64,000 nt of DNA, taken from the NCBI RefSeq assembly GCF_019175385.1, contig NC_083339.1, forward strand, positions 33,943,637 to 34,007,636. Direction: 5' to 3'. Positions within the stretch are counted from its first letter, which is position 1; each line of letters starts with the position of its first letter. Below are positions 1 to 9,322 of this stretch, one piece after another. Both the position numbers and the translations under genes were made by a program. This DNA is from Lycium barbarum (taxonomy: Eukaryota; Streptophyta; Magnoliopsida; Solanales; Solanaceae). The notes under the pieces were generated by a model that had not been told where the DNA came from, made no database searches, and was given only the letters and a program-made list of their open reading frames with translations.

Positions 1-1076
1 TAGACAACACTCATCATTCATGTACAATATCTGTATTTCACAATTTGTCTTCAATTTCTCTATAATCATGGCCATGGTTCATTGTTGCATTTTTCTCACC
101 TAGGATACTTATTCCATGTTCTAAATGTCATCCATAACATTTTCATAATCACAATGTACTAATGATCATGGCTCAATTCAAACCTTTACTCAACAGTGCT
201 ACTATTCACACTTTCATGACCCATTTCTTACATCCTTCTATAATCCAAGTGTTTCAACTCTTCCATACCCTAAATAACACGCAAATGCCATAAAACTTAC
301 CTTAGATGTTGTAGGAACAAGACTTGAGTGGTATTACTCTTCTTGCACCAAAACCCTAGTTTGCTTCTCTTGAAATTTCTTAACTTGGATGAACTTTGAT
401 GAGTTTCATACACTTGATTCACTTGGATTCTTGATATTGATCTTTGATTTCCTTTGTTTTCTTGTAGATGAAGAGTGGAGAATATTCTAGAGGTTTCTAG
501 AGAGAAGTATCGTGGAAATGAAATGAATTAATGAGCTTGGGTCTCCTTTTTAATGACTTAAAATCTGATCCGAAATGAACAGTAGTTGAAGTGCACAGTG
601 GTCGTAAACCCAGTTTACGGTCCATATTCCAGTTTACGGTCCGTATTCTGCGGGCGTATTTAAGCATAACAGAACCAGAAAGTCAGGCTAAGGACATGGT
701 GGTTTACGACTCGGTTTACAGGTCGTATTTCAGTTTACAGTCCATATTTCATGTTGTTTTTAACCATTCAAGTCTTTGGCAGAAAGTTGAAGTTTTGTAA
801 GTTGAAATACGACATGGTAGTTTACGGGCCGTATACCACGTTACGGTCCGTATTTCATTTTACGATCGACTGGGCCGAAGTGTAAATCTGCAACTTTCAC
901 GTCTTCAGAACCTATAATTAGTCATGGTGGAGCATAACCTATCGCTTATTCCCATTGCCTTTGAAATCTTACTTAGGGTCGTCAAACGTCATTCCCTTCT
1001 GATTAAAATATCGTATACTCATATTCTTCGTTAGTCTATTCATTGTACGTTCACAGGGAAATTTCGAGGTGTAACA
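1..1076 (-). repeat. 3' LTR of element A (partial)
   Basis: The sequence from base 1 matches the copy starting near 6965 almost base for base and ends at TGTAACA (1070-1076), which read in coding orientation is a canonical TGTTACACC LTR start. About 0.8 kb of this LTR lies left of the window, judging from the other copy. Confidence 0.9.
614..869. repeat. Array of TTTACGGTCCGTA-type palindromes in LTR of element A
   Basis: At least six copies or variants of TTTACGGTCCGTA occur here (for example 614-626, 633-645, 733-745, 821-833, 841-852). The core CGGTCCG is nearly self-complementary and each copy contains one or two CpG sites. The same array occurs in the other LTR at 7570-7843. Confidence 0.8.
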
Positions 1077-1093
1077 TTCTTCCCCCTTTTTGG
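1077..1093 (-). other. Polypurine tract of element A
   Basis: A run of C and T on the + strand reads as AAAAAGGGGGAAGAA on the coding strand and directly abuts the LTR start. This is where plus-strand DNA synthesis is expected to be primed. Confidence 0.8.
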
Positions 1094-1320
1094 AACATTC
1101 GTCCTTGAATGTTAAGTCATCGGGGATTCTAGGAAAAATTTTGCCAGAGTTTCCCCGGTAATATGGCACTACCATCTTGTCACAACAACCCATAATAACA
1201 TTGCCTCACAGGGCCACAACACAATAGCGCATAAATTGGCCACACACGACCCATAAGCATAGAAAGGAAGCATACATACCTCATAGTGTTAGTGTCTCAC
1301 CTTAAATCTCTCCTGGGGGT
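1094..1320 (-). other. 3' untranslated stretch of element A
   Basis: This lies between the chromodomain-like tail and the polypurine tract. I see no coding potential. Confidence 0.5.
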
Positions 1321-2640
1321 TGGAATAAATGCGGGTACTTGGACTTCATACTCTCTTCCGCTTCCCAAGTCATTTCTTCTCGGTTGTTGTTTCGGCACAA
1401 GACTTTAACTGAAGCTAATTCTTTATTTCGAAGTCTTCGCACTTGCCTGTCTAGAATAGCAATATGCACTCTTCATAGGTTAGCTTTTCTATTACTTGCA
1501 CATCATCTATCGGGACAATCTTTGTGGGATCTCCAACCCACTTGCGAAGCATCGAAACATGGAAGACTGGATGGACTAGTTCGAGCTCTGAAGGCAAGTC
1601 CAATTCATAGGCGACATGACCCACCTTACGGATAATTTTATAGGGTCCAATATATCTAGGACTTAACTTCCCTCTCTTTCCAAATCTCATCACCCCTTTC
1701 ATTGGCGACACTTTCAAAAATACCCAATCATCAACCTGGAATTCCAAGTCTCGTCGGCGATTGACCGCATAAGACTTTTGGCGACTTTGGGCTTTCAACA
1801 ATCGATCTCGGATCACCTTAACTTTTTCCACCGCTTGCTGAATCAATTCAGGGCCTACTAGTTGTACTTCTCCTATTTCAAACCATCCGATTGGGGACCT
1901 ACACTTTCTTCCATATAGGGCTTCATACGGAGCCATTCTGATACTGGAATGGTAGCTATTGTTGTAAGAAAACTCAATAAGTGATAAGTGATCATCCCAG
2001 CTACCACCAAAATCTAATATACATGCCCGTAACATATCTTCCAACGTTTGAATAGTACGCTCGGCTTGTCCATCAGTCTGTGGATGAAATGTCATGCTAA
2101 GCTTCACCTGGGTACCTAGACCTTCTTGAAAGGACTTCCAGAATTTGGCTGTAAACTGTGCTCCTCTATCTGTGATAATAGATAATGGTACACCATGGAG
2201 TCGCACAATTTCTTTGAGATACAACCTCGCATAGTCTTCTGTCGAGTACGTGGTTCTAACTGGAAGAAAATGGGCTGCTTTCGTCAATCTATCCACGATC
2301 ACCCATATAGAATCATACTTGCCATGGGAATGAGGTAACCCCACAATAAAATCCATGTTGATCACTTCCCATTTCCAAGTAGGGATTTCTATTGCTTGCA
2401 ATAAGCCTCCTGGCTTTTGATGTTCAATCTTTACTTGTTGGCAATTTGGACACTGTGCTACAAGTTCTGCTATGTCCCACTTCATGCCATCCCACCAATA
2501 TATTAGTTTAAGATTATGATACATCTTGGTTGCACCTGGGTGAATAGAATACCGGGAACAATGTGCTTCTTCTAGAATTCATCGGCGTAATTCTGCCACA
2601 TTCGACACACATAACCTACCTCGGTATCTAAGAATCCCAT
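1321..2640 (-). pseudogene. Integrase with chromodomain-like C terminus (element A)
   Basis: This would integrate the element's cDNA. The zinc-finger region is visible (HPGATKMYHNLKL followed by CPNCQQ). The catalytic core shows the DDE pattern: D in NMDFIVGLP, D in IITDRGAQF, E in GQAERTIQ. A GPY-like segment (RYIGPYKII) and HPVFHVSMLRKW follow. The open stretch 1451-2524 is ended by a one-base deletion near 1474; beyond it the neighbouring frame reads AILDRQVRRLRNKE and TWEAEE, typical of the chromodomain-like tail of chromoviruses. A TGA at 2579-2581 cuts the N-terminal part and fits a CGA-to-TGA change. The gene is non-functional as it stands. Confidence 0.88.
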
Positions 2641-2803
2641 CCCTAGAAACTTCAAATGGAGACTTCTCTTTTCCATGAGATGTGTCTCTGTAATGGCACA
2701 GTTTAGGATCCTTATACTGGTGCTCTTTCACTTCCATGTTCAAGGATGAGACTGTGGGATCATTAATACTAATCCCTGCATTACCCGAATCAATTACACG
2801 TAC

Positions 2804-3337
2804 TCAAAGATTAGCTAGTTGATGGAGCTCATGAACTATCTCTTTCTTTTCCGGAGGGACTTCGCATAAACTGCCCATTGATCGGCGGCTAAGCTCATCG
2901 GCTACTACATTCACTTTTCTGGGGTGGTACAAAATATTCACATCATAATCTTTCAACAATTCTAACCACCGCCTCTGCCGCAGGTTCAACTCCTTCTGCT
3001 TGAAAATGTACTAAAGAATTTTGTGATTTGTATAGATATCAATATGCACACCGTACAAGTAATGTCTCCACATTTTCAAGGCATGAATGACCGCAGCCAA
3101 CTCGAGATCATGAGTTAGATAGTTCTTTTCATGTTTCCGCAATTGCCTTGAAGCATAAGCAATAACTCTACCATGCTGCAACAATACGCATCCTAATCCC
3201 ACACTGAAAGCGTCACAATACACAACATAGCCATCTGACCCTTCTGGAAGTGTTAAGACCGGAGCTGAGGTCAATCTGTCTTTCAACTCTTGGAAGATGC
3301 GCTCACAAGCATCATTCCATTGAAATTTAGCTGAATT
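2804..3337 (-). pseudogene. RNase H of gypsy pol (element A)
   Basis: This degrades the RNA strand of the RNA:DNA hybrid. The open pieces are 3011-3286 and 2804-2989, in the same frame as the RT. Visible motifs are [15 protein letters not shown] (first acidic residue), [17 protein letters not shown] (E of the active site), and IYTNHKIL where the family usually has TDHKSL, so an active-site D has become N. The pieces are separated by TAG at 3011-3013, at a place where the family normally has Gln. The segment ends at TGA 2804-2806. Confidence 0.88.
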
Positions 3338-4213
3338 CTAGGTTAGCTTCGTCAATGGGGCTGAAATAGATGAGAAGCCCTCTACGAACCTTCTATAATA
3401 ACCCGCCAACCCCAGAAAACTACGAACTTCTGTAGGCGTCGTAGGCCTTGGCCAAGTCTTTACGGCTTCAATTTTCTGAGTGTCGACTCGAATGCCATCA
3501 TCTGAAATAACATGGCCCAGAAATGTAACAGAATTCAGCCAAAACTCGCACTTTGAAAATTTTGCATACAATTCTCGGGCTCGAAGGATGCCAAGAACAA
3601 TTCGCAAATGATCTGCATGTTCTGATTCCGTGCGAGAATACACCAGAATATCATCAATAAATACTATCACGAATAAGTCCAAGAGAGGCCTGAATACATT
3701 ATTCATCAAATTCATAAACACGGCCGGAGCATTAGTTAATCCAAACGACATCACCCGGAATTCATAGTGGCCATATCTCGTTCTAAAGGCTGTTTTGGGA
3801 ATATCTGCTTCTCTAACTCTCACTTGATGATAACCTGACCTCAATTCGATTTTAGAAAACCACTTGGCACCCTGTAGTTGATCAAATAAATCATCAATCC
3901 TCAGGAGAGGATATTTATTCTTTATCTTCACTTTGTTCAATTGCCTATAGTCGATACACATTCGTAGAGATCCGTCTTTCTTCCTCACAAATAAGACTGG
4001 TGCTCCCCACGGTGATGAACTGGGCCTAATAAACCCCTTTTCGAGAAAATCTTTCAACTGCGCCTTTAACTTTTTCAGTTCCACTAGGGCCATTCGATAT
4101 GGAGGAATAGAAATAGGCTTGGTGTCCGACAATACATCAATAGCAAAATCAATTTCTCTTTCTGGATGAAGACCTGGAAGCTCATCAGGAAATACATCTG
4201 GGAATTCATTCAC
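3338..4213 (-). pseudogene. Reverse transcriptase of gypsy pol (element A)
   Basis: This would copy the element RNA into DNA. The domain starts near [13 protein letters not shown], with [33 protein letters not shown] and the catalytic FIDDILVYS box in the usual order, and ends with [14 protein letters not shown]. The first catalytic Asp, normally in KIDLRSGYHQ, is Glu here ([10 protein letters not shown]), so activity is doubtful even without stops. TAG at 3338-3340 separates it from RNase H and TAA at 4226-4228 separates it from protease. Both stand where relatives have Gln. Confidence 0.93.
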
Positions 4214-4225
4214 TACTAGAACTGA

Positions 4226-4711
4226 TTAGAAAATTGGCGACTTTGCCTCGGTTTTATGAACTCGAATTAGATGATAAATATAGCCCTTGGCTATCATCTT
4301 CCTTGCCTTAAGGTAGGAAATAAACCTACCTCTTGGAGACGCTGTATTACCCTTCCATTCAAGCGCGAGTTCTCCCGGAAATTGAAATCGAACTACTTTC
4401 ATCCAGCAATCAACATTAGCATAGCATGAGGCCAACCAGTCCATACTCATAATCACATAGAATTCTAACTTTTCCAATTCAATCAAATCAGCTTTGGTCC
4501 GGCGATCACATATCACAATTACACAATTTTTATACACTTGTCTAGCTATCACGGGATCACCAACCGGAGTAGATACCTCAAAAGGTTTGATTGGCTCAGG
4601 TTTCACCCTAATACAACCAGCAATGTACGGGGTAATATAGGAAAGAGTAGAACCCGGATCTATCAAGGCATATACATCACGGGAAAATATAGACAATGTA
4701 CTTGTAACCAC
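4226..4711 (-). pseudogene. Aspartic protease region (element A)
   Basis: This would cleave the gag-pol polyprotein. The active-site segment is seen as ALIDPGSTLSYITP, the D-P/S-G form common in plant gypsy elements. It is followed by the usual beta-strand segment with MSMDWLASCYANVDC. The region is in the same frame as gag and RT and is bounded by TAG at 4733-4735 and TAA at 4226-4228. The C-terminal linker (VHKTEAKSPIF) leads into the RT. Confidence 0.85.
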
Positions 4712-4732
4712 ATCCGGGGAGGACTCAAGATC

Positions 4733-5212
4733 CTACCGTCCGGCTAAATCATATACACGGGGCTGAGTGGCACCTGAAGTAGATGCTGCCCCTCTGCCTC
4801 TACCTCGGCCTGTTGACATCTGGGGAGTCTGCCCTACCGGGCGCACTGAGGAAGAACCAATTGTTGAACCTATAGGCTGAGCCCCAACTCTACCACTCAT
4901 CGACGGGCAATCTCTCATCATGTGCCCAACTTGGCCACAAGTATAACAAGCATCCGAACCCTGGCGAAACTGTCCAGAATGTAATCTACCGCACTGGCTG
5001 CATCGCGGTACGCGGGAGGGGGGGGGGTCTCCTCTGACTATATTCTTCCCTGAACTGGGAATCTGAGGCCCCGAACTCTTGCCCTGTCCTAGACGGAAGG
5101 AGCGATCAAATCTCCTACCTGCGAATCGAGGAGGTGCACTAGTCACCGACTGGCCTGAGTACCTAGAATATGTCGGTCTTGATCCCCCTCTATAATCACT
5201 GCTTGTTCCCAT
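4733..5212 (-). pseudogene. Gag C-terminal part with CCHC zinc knuckle (element A)
   Basis: This is a basic, Gly/Arg/Ser-rich nucleocapsid segment. One zinc knuckle, CYTCGQVGHMMRDC (C-X2-C-X4-H-X4-C), is preceded by a second Cys pair (CSQCGRLH). It would bind element RNA. It is in frame with the gag domain upstream; only TAA at 5267-5269 (family residue Gln) breaks the join. Confidence 0.88.
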
Positions 5213-5266
5213 AGATCTGGCCCTCTTACCTTGTCTTCTATCACTATCACGATCACTTCTTTGTGG

Positions 5267-6084
5267 TTATTGTCGCCCCTCTAAATTCTGAGCATGAGCC
5301 TGTATCCGGGAAATATCCATCCCATCTTGTAGCGAAGCTGTCAAGCAATCTTTGAATAAATGTGGCCCTAAGACACTCACGAATCTATGTACCCGGTCTC
5401 CTATGTTGGCCACCATAGTCGGGGCATACCTAGCCAATGAATTAACTTTAAGGCTATATTCCCGGGCACTCATGTTTCCTTGCTTCAAATTTTGGAACCT
5501 ATCCGCCCTAGCTCGGCGGACCTCGGGTGGCAAATAGTGACGAATAAAAGCATCCACGAATTCTTGCCAAACCGGAGGAGGCGCATTTTCTCCTCTCGAT
5601 AATACCCAGTTATTATACCATAAGACTGCCACGTCCCGTAGTCTATAAGATGCCAACTCCACGAATTCAGTTTTGGAGGCATGGACAATCCTCAACGTTC
5701 TCAACATCTCGTCAATGAAACCTTGCGGGTCTTCATCCGGCTTTGACCCGAAAAACTCCGGAGGATTTAGACTAATAAAATCACGGGCTCTGGTACTGGC
5801 CGATCGATCACTTGGGCCCGCAATTTGCCGATGTCCCTGAGCGGCAACCAACTGTATCAACAGATGTATGGCCTCGGTCATTTGTTGACCCGAAGCAACC
5901 GGTGGAGGGATTGGAGCTGGAGCTTCTCCTTGCTCTTCCACATTAGGCGGGGTGGAGGAAGTATTAGATAGGTCCTCATTATGTGACTCACCCTCTTCTA
6001 CATTCATCGGAGGCTCTCTTTCCACCAGCCTCTTTGTCGTAGTCTTGCCTTTTGGGCGGCTGTAACCTTTCCCTTTGGTGGCAT
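5267..6084 (-). pseudogene. Gag (retrotransposon gag domain) of element A
   Basis: This is the capsid-type domain, with the core LRDVAVLWYNNWV, PPVWQEFVDAFIRHYLP and REYSLKVNSLARYAP of the plant retrotransposon gag family. The N-terminal 90 residues are acidic and Pro-rich. The open stretch runs 5267-6025. No in-frame ATG opens it: the nearest upstream ATG (6082-6084) is one base out of frame with the gag domain, which suggests a small indel near the start or a lost start codon. The protein would assemble the virus-like particle. Confidence 0.85.
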
Positions 6085-6126
6085 TCTGAAATCACAACAC
6101 ATTATTAGGGAGGATAAAATCTTATA

Positions 6127-6140
6127 CATGGCTCTATCGC
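6127..6140 (-). other. Degraded primer binding site (initiator tRNA-Met type)
   Basis: The coding strand reads GATAGAGCCATG next to the inner LTR end. It resembles the common plant primer site TATCAGAGCCATG with one base lost. The position is right, between LTR and gag, but the match is imperfect. Confidence 0.5.
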
Positions 6141-8042
6141 ACGATCTCATAGGAAGAAAGATGGTATGATGTGAGTTGCCCGCCCATATAGGTACGGTGT
6201 GATAGTGTATAAACTACCCGTCCATATCGGATTGGTGTGGTAATCATAACATTAGCCTACGTCTAGGCCTCCGCGTCCGGGGTATCATCTCATGCCGCCC
6301 ACTAGTGGTGTCTGCCCATGCCATCTGGCCATGGTGTATACGCTTCCCGCCTTAGTGGTGACTGCCCGGCCATATAGGCGCGGTGTTATATCATCATTAT
6401 ACATGCTCATCATAATATGCTTATCATAATATACTTATCATAATATGTTTGTCATAGTACATGCATAGGGCTCAAGAACAACTACACTTTATCGGGGTGA
6501 CGTAAGGTCGTGATCCCCCGATTTCATTATGGAACATTCATCAATATCCTGCCACACCTTGAAGGAATTAATATATAAGGTGAGTGTAAGCAACAAGTAA
6601 CATTATTAAAATTATAGGATCTCTAACATATCTCTCATCTTATATAGCTATTCATGGATATAGACTTGTAGCTTTCCGGAATGTAGGAACTTATGAAGAA
6701 AATAGGAAGCCATGCTTTAGGATTCATGCCATTAGAAAGAAAGGACTAGCCTCACATACCTTTGTCGTTTACTAATCTATCGCTTGCTTGTTCTCCTTTA
6801 GTGCGTACGTTCTACCTTCAAGAGAATTTGTATCGACATTAGCTAGCGATTATAAAAACAGCTTACTAACGCTAGATAAAATTGGACAACATTTCCTTCC
6901 ATTTATGCAACTCTTCCCCTATTCTATATCAACTCTCAAGCGTTCATAACAACATTCTCAAAATGATAGATAACACTCATCATTCTTTTACAATATCCGT
7001 ATTTCACAATTTGTCTTCAATTTCTCTATAATCATGGCCATGGTTCATTGTTGCATTTTTCTCACCTAGGATACTTATTCCATGTTCTAAATGTCATCCA
7101 TAACATTTTCATAATCACAATTTACTAATGATCATGGCTCAATTCAAACCTTTACTCAACAGTGCTACTATTCACACTTTCATGACCCATTTCTTACATC
7201 CTTCTATAATCCAAGTGTTTCAACTCTTCCATACCCTAAATAACACGCAAATGCCATAAAACTTACCTTAGATGTTGTAGGAACAAGCCTTGAGTGGTAT
7301 TACTCTTCTTGTACCAATACCCTAGTTTGCTTCTCTTGAAATTTCTTAACTTGGATGAACTTTGATGAGTTTCATACACTTGATTCACTTGGATTCTTGA
7401 TATTGATCTTTGATTTCCTTTGTTTTCTTGTAGATGAAAAGTGGAGAATATTCTATAGGTTTCTACAGAGAAGTATCGTGGAAATGAAATAAATTAATGA
7501 GCTTGGGTCTCCTTTTTAATGACTTAAAATCTGATCCGAAATGAACAATAGTTGAAGTGCACAGTGGTCGTAAACCCAGTTTACGGTTCGTATTCCAGTT
7601 TACGGTCTGTATTCTGCGGGGGTATTTAAGCATAACAAACCAGAAAGTCAGGCTGAGGACATGGTGGTTTACGACTCAGTTTACGGGTCGTATTTCAGTT
7701 TACTGTCCGTATTTCAAGTCGTTTTTAACCATTCAAGTCTTTGGCAGAAAGTTGAAGTTTTGTAAGTTGAAATACGACATGGTAGTTTACAGGCCGTATA
7801 CCACTTTACGGTCCGTATTTCATTTTACGATCGACTGGGCCGAAGTGCAAATTTGGAACTTTCACGTCTTCAGAACCTATAATTAGTCATTGTGGAGCAT
7901 AACCTATCTCTTATTCCCATTGTCTTTGAAATATTGCTTTGGGTCGTCAAACATCATTCCCTTCTGATTAAAACATCATATACTCGTATTCTTCGTTAGT
8001 CTATTCATTGTACGTTCACGGGGAAATTTCCGAGGTGTAACA
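6141..8042 (-). repeat. 5' LTR of element A
   Basis: The part from 6965 to 8042 aligns along its whole length with 1-1076. The outer end is TGTAACA (8036-8042). The inner end near 6141 is placed from the primer-site remnant and is approximate. It contains a segment (about 6480-6510, GACGTAAGGTCGTGATCC) also found in the solo LTR at about 12240, so the two LTR families are related. Confidence 0.82.
7570..7843. repeat. Palindrome array in the 5' LTR of element A
   Basis: Six variants of TTTACGGTCCGTA occur here (TTTACGGTTCGTA, TTTACGGTCTGTA, TTTACGGGTCGTA, TTTACTGTCCGTA, TTTACAGGCCGTA, TTTACGGTCCGTA). In coding orientation they lie about 200-470 bp from the LTR start. Confidence 0.8.
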
Positions 8043-8573
8043 CCTAATTTTTTACCTTCAATAATTTGTTTAATTATTTGGAGTTCTTGAGTCACAAACT
8101 GAGTGAAATATAAATTTACAAGTCAAAATAACTTTACAAATTATTCCGGTGACATTTTTCCATTTTATTTGGCAAAAATATCATCAAATATATTATTATA
8201 TATCATCCTATGAATTTTGTATATTTTCTATAATTTGGAAGCATTTTTGTCAGAATTTTAATTCAAAAATAGTCTATACAATTGTTTAATTAATTGTAGT
8301 AACAATTAATGTCCAATTGATAAATATTTTACTCCGTTAAATCAAGAAATTTGACTAATAGAATAGATAATCAATTACATCATATATTTATAATTTATTT
8401 GGCTATAATTGCAATTATTTTCAAAATTGATCAAAATTGAATTTTGTTATTTGTCGCATGAGTTAATTGTGGCCGTAATCTAAATAGACAATTGTTTGTT
8501 ATGTTTTAATTAGGGCTATAATTGAAATAATCAATTATCTTTTCTGCTGGTTATATTTGAGAAGGCTAATTAA

Positions 8574-8721
8574 TATTCTACGTAATGATCCCTTTCCTTT
8601 TCATTTTGGTATATCAAGGTTTCTCATTAGAAACCTTATCTCCACCTCAGTCCTCTCTTCTCTCTCTTGGCGTCATCAAGCCAAAATTGGCAAACTTTCA
8701 GAGTACGGTGCTTTGCTTCAG
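8574..8721 (+). repeat. 148-bp direct repeat, copy 1
   Basis: From ATTCTACGTAATGATCC to GTGCTTTGCTTCAG. It matches 8884-9031 with few differences. The two copies are 310 bp apart, with a CA/TA microsatellite between them. Confidence 0.85.
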
Positions 8722-8736
8722 ACAAAATTATCCTTT

Positions 8737-8803
8737 CATATATATGTATATGTGTGTGAATATCTATATGTATATAATATGTATATATATACACACACAC
8801 ATA
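8737..8803. repeat. TA/TG/CA microsatellite
   Basis: Alternating purine-pyrimidine tract (ATATATGTATATGTGTGTG ... ACACACACACATATG). Confidence 0.85.
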
Positions 8804-8883
8804 TGGGGCCCTTCCCTTACGTTTTAAATTGACAGAGTCCACCCCAAATGGGAACCAGACCCGACCCAACCCAACCTCACTTA

Positions 8884-9031
8884 TATTCTACCAGACGATC
8901 CCTTTCCTCTTCATTTTGGTTGATCAGGGTTTCTCATTAGAAACCCTAACTCTGCCTCAGTCCTCTCTTCTCTCTCTTGGCGTCATCAAGCCAAAATTGG
9001 AAAACTTTCAGAGTACAGTGCTTTGCTTCAG
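8884..9031 (+). repeat. 148-bp direct repeat, copy 2
   Basis: Second copy of 8574-8721. It contains the same TCCTCTCTTCTCTCTCTTGG segment. Confidence 0.85.
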
Positions 9032-9306
9032 GCCTGGTATGGCCGATTTGGGCAACGCATTAATTGGGATCATACTCTCTCCACCGAGATTCCACCAAAC
9101 ACGTTAAAATACTCTCATCTTTTACTTTTTCAACAAAATATAGTCAACCAAGGAAAAATCAAGGGATTTGTCTCACTTGGATTTTGAATACTCGATTGTT
9201 ATTGGCTTTCATCGATTTGAGAGGGAATTAAAGAGAATTCCTCCCCCTGCCCTCCAAACCTGTGTTTCCCACATTGATCAATCCCTAGACATTGAGATTT
9301 TGGGGG

Positions 9307-9322
9307 TTATATATATAAAACC
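9307..9322 (+). promoter_or_regulatory. Candidate TATA box of the Ogre-like LTR
   Basis: TTATATATATAAAACC is followed within 40 bp by a CA/CT-rich stretch typical of plant transcription starts. It lies on the coding strand, in the presumed U3 of the 5' LTR. No transcript evidence is available. Confidence 0.4.

Larger units (their letters stand above)
1..8042 (-). mobile_element. Ty3/gypsy chromovirus-like LTR retrotransposon (element A), left end cut by window
   Basis: Two copies of the same LTR (1-1076 and about 6141-8042) flank an internal region whose coding order on the - strand is gag, zinc knuckle, protease, reverse transcriptase, RNase H, integrase and a chromodomain-like tail. That order and the RT/integrase sequence fit a Tekay/Del-type chromovirus of Metaviridae. 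A purine tract lies directly beside the left LTR and a degraded tRNA-Met-type primer site lies beside the right LTR. The left LTR begins before the window, so its target-site duplication cannot be checked; the right flank begins CCTAA. The element is defective: seven in-frame stops, one frameshift, and a D-to-E change in RT. Confidence 0.9.

Noticed and set aside
1339..1635. 98-residue + strand open frame
   Set aside because: It is antisense to the integrase end of element A and matches nothing recognisable.
9174..9185. TCACT followed by TGGATTTT as the left end of the Ogre-like 5' LTR, matching the right flank TCACT at 36556
   Set aside because: The DNA before 9174 does not read as the interrupted integrase, and a 5-base match plus TG is expected by chance in a 2-kb search. 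The left end remains unknown.
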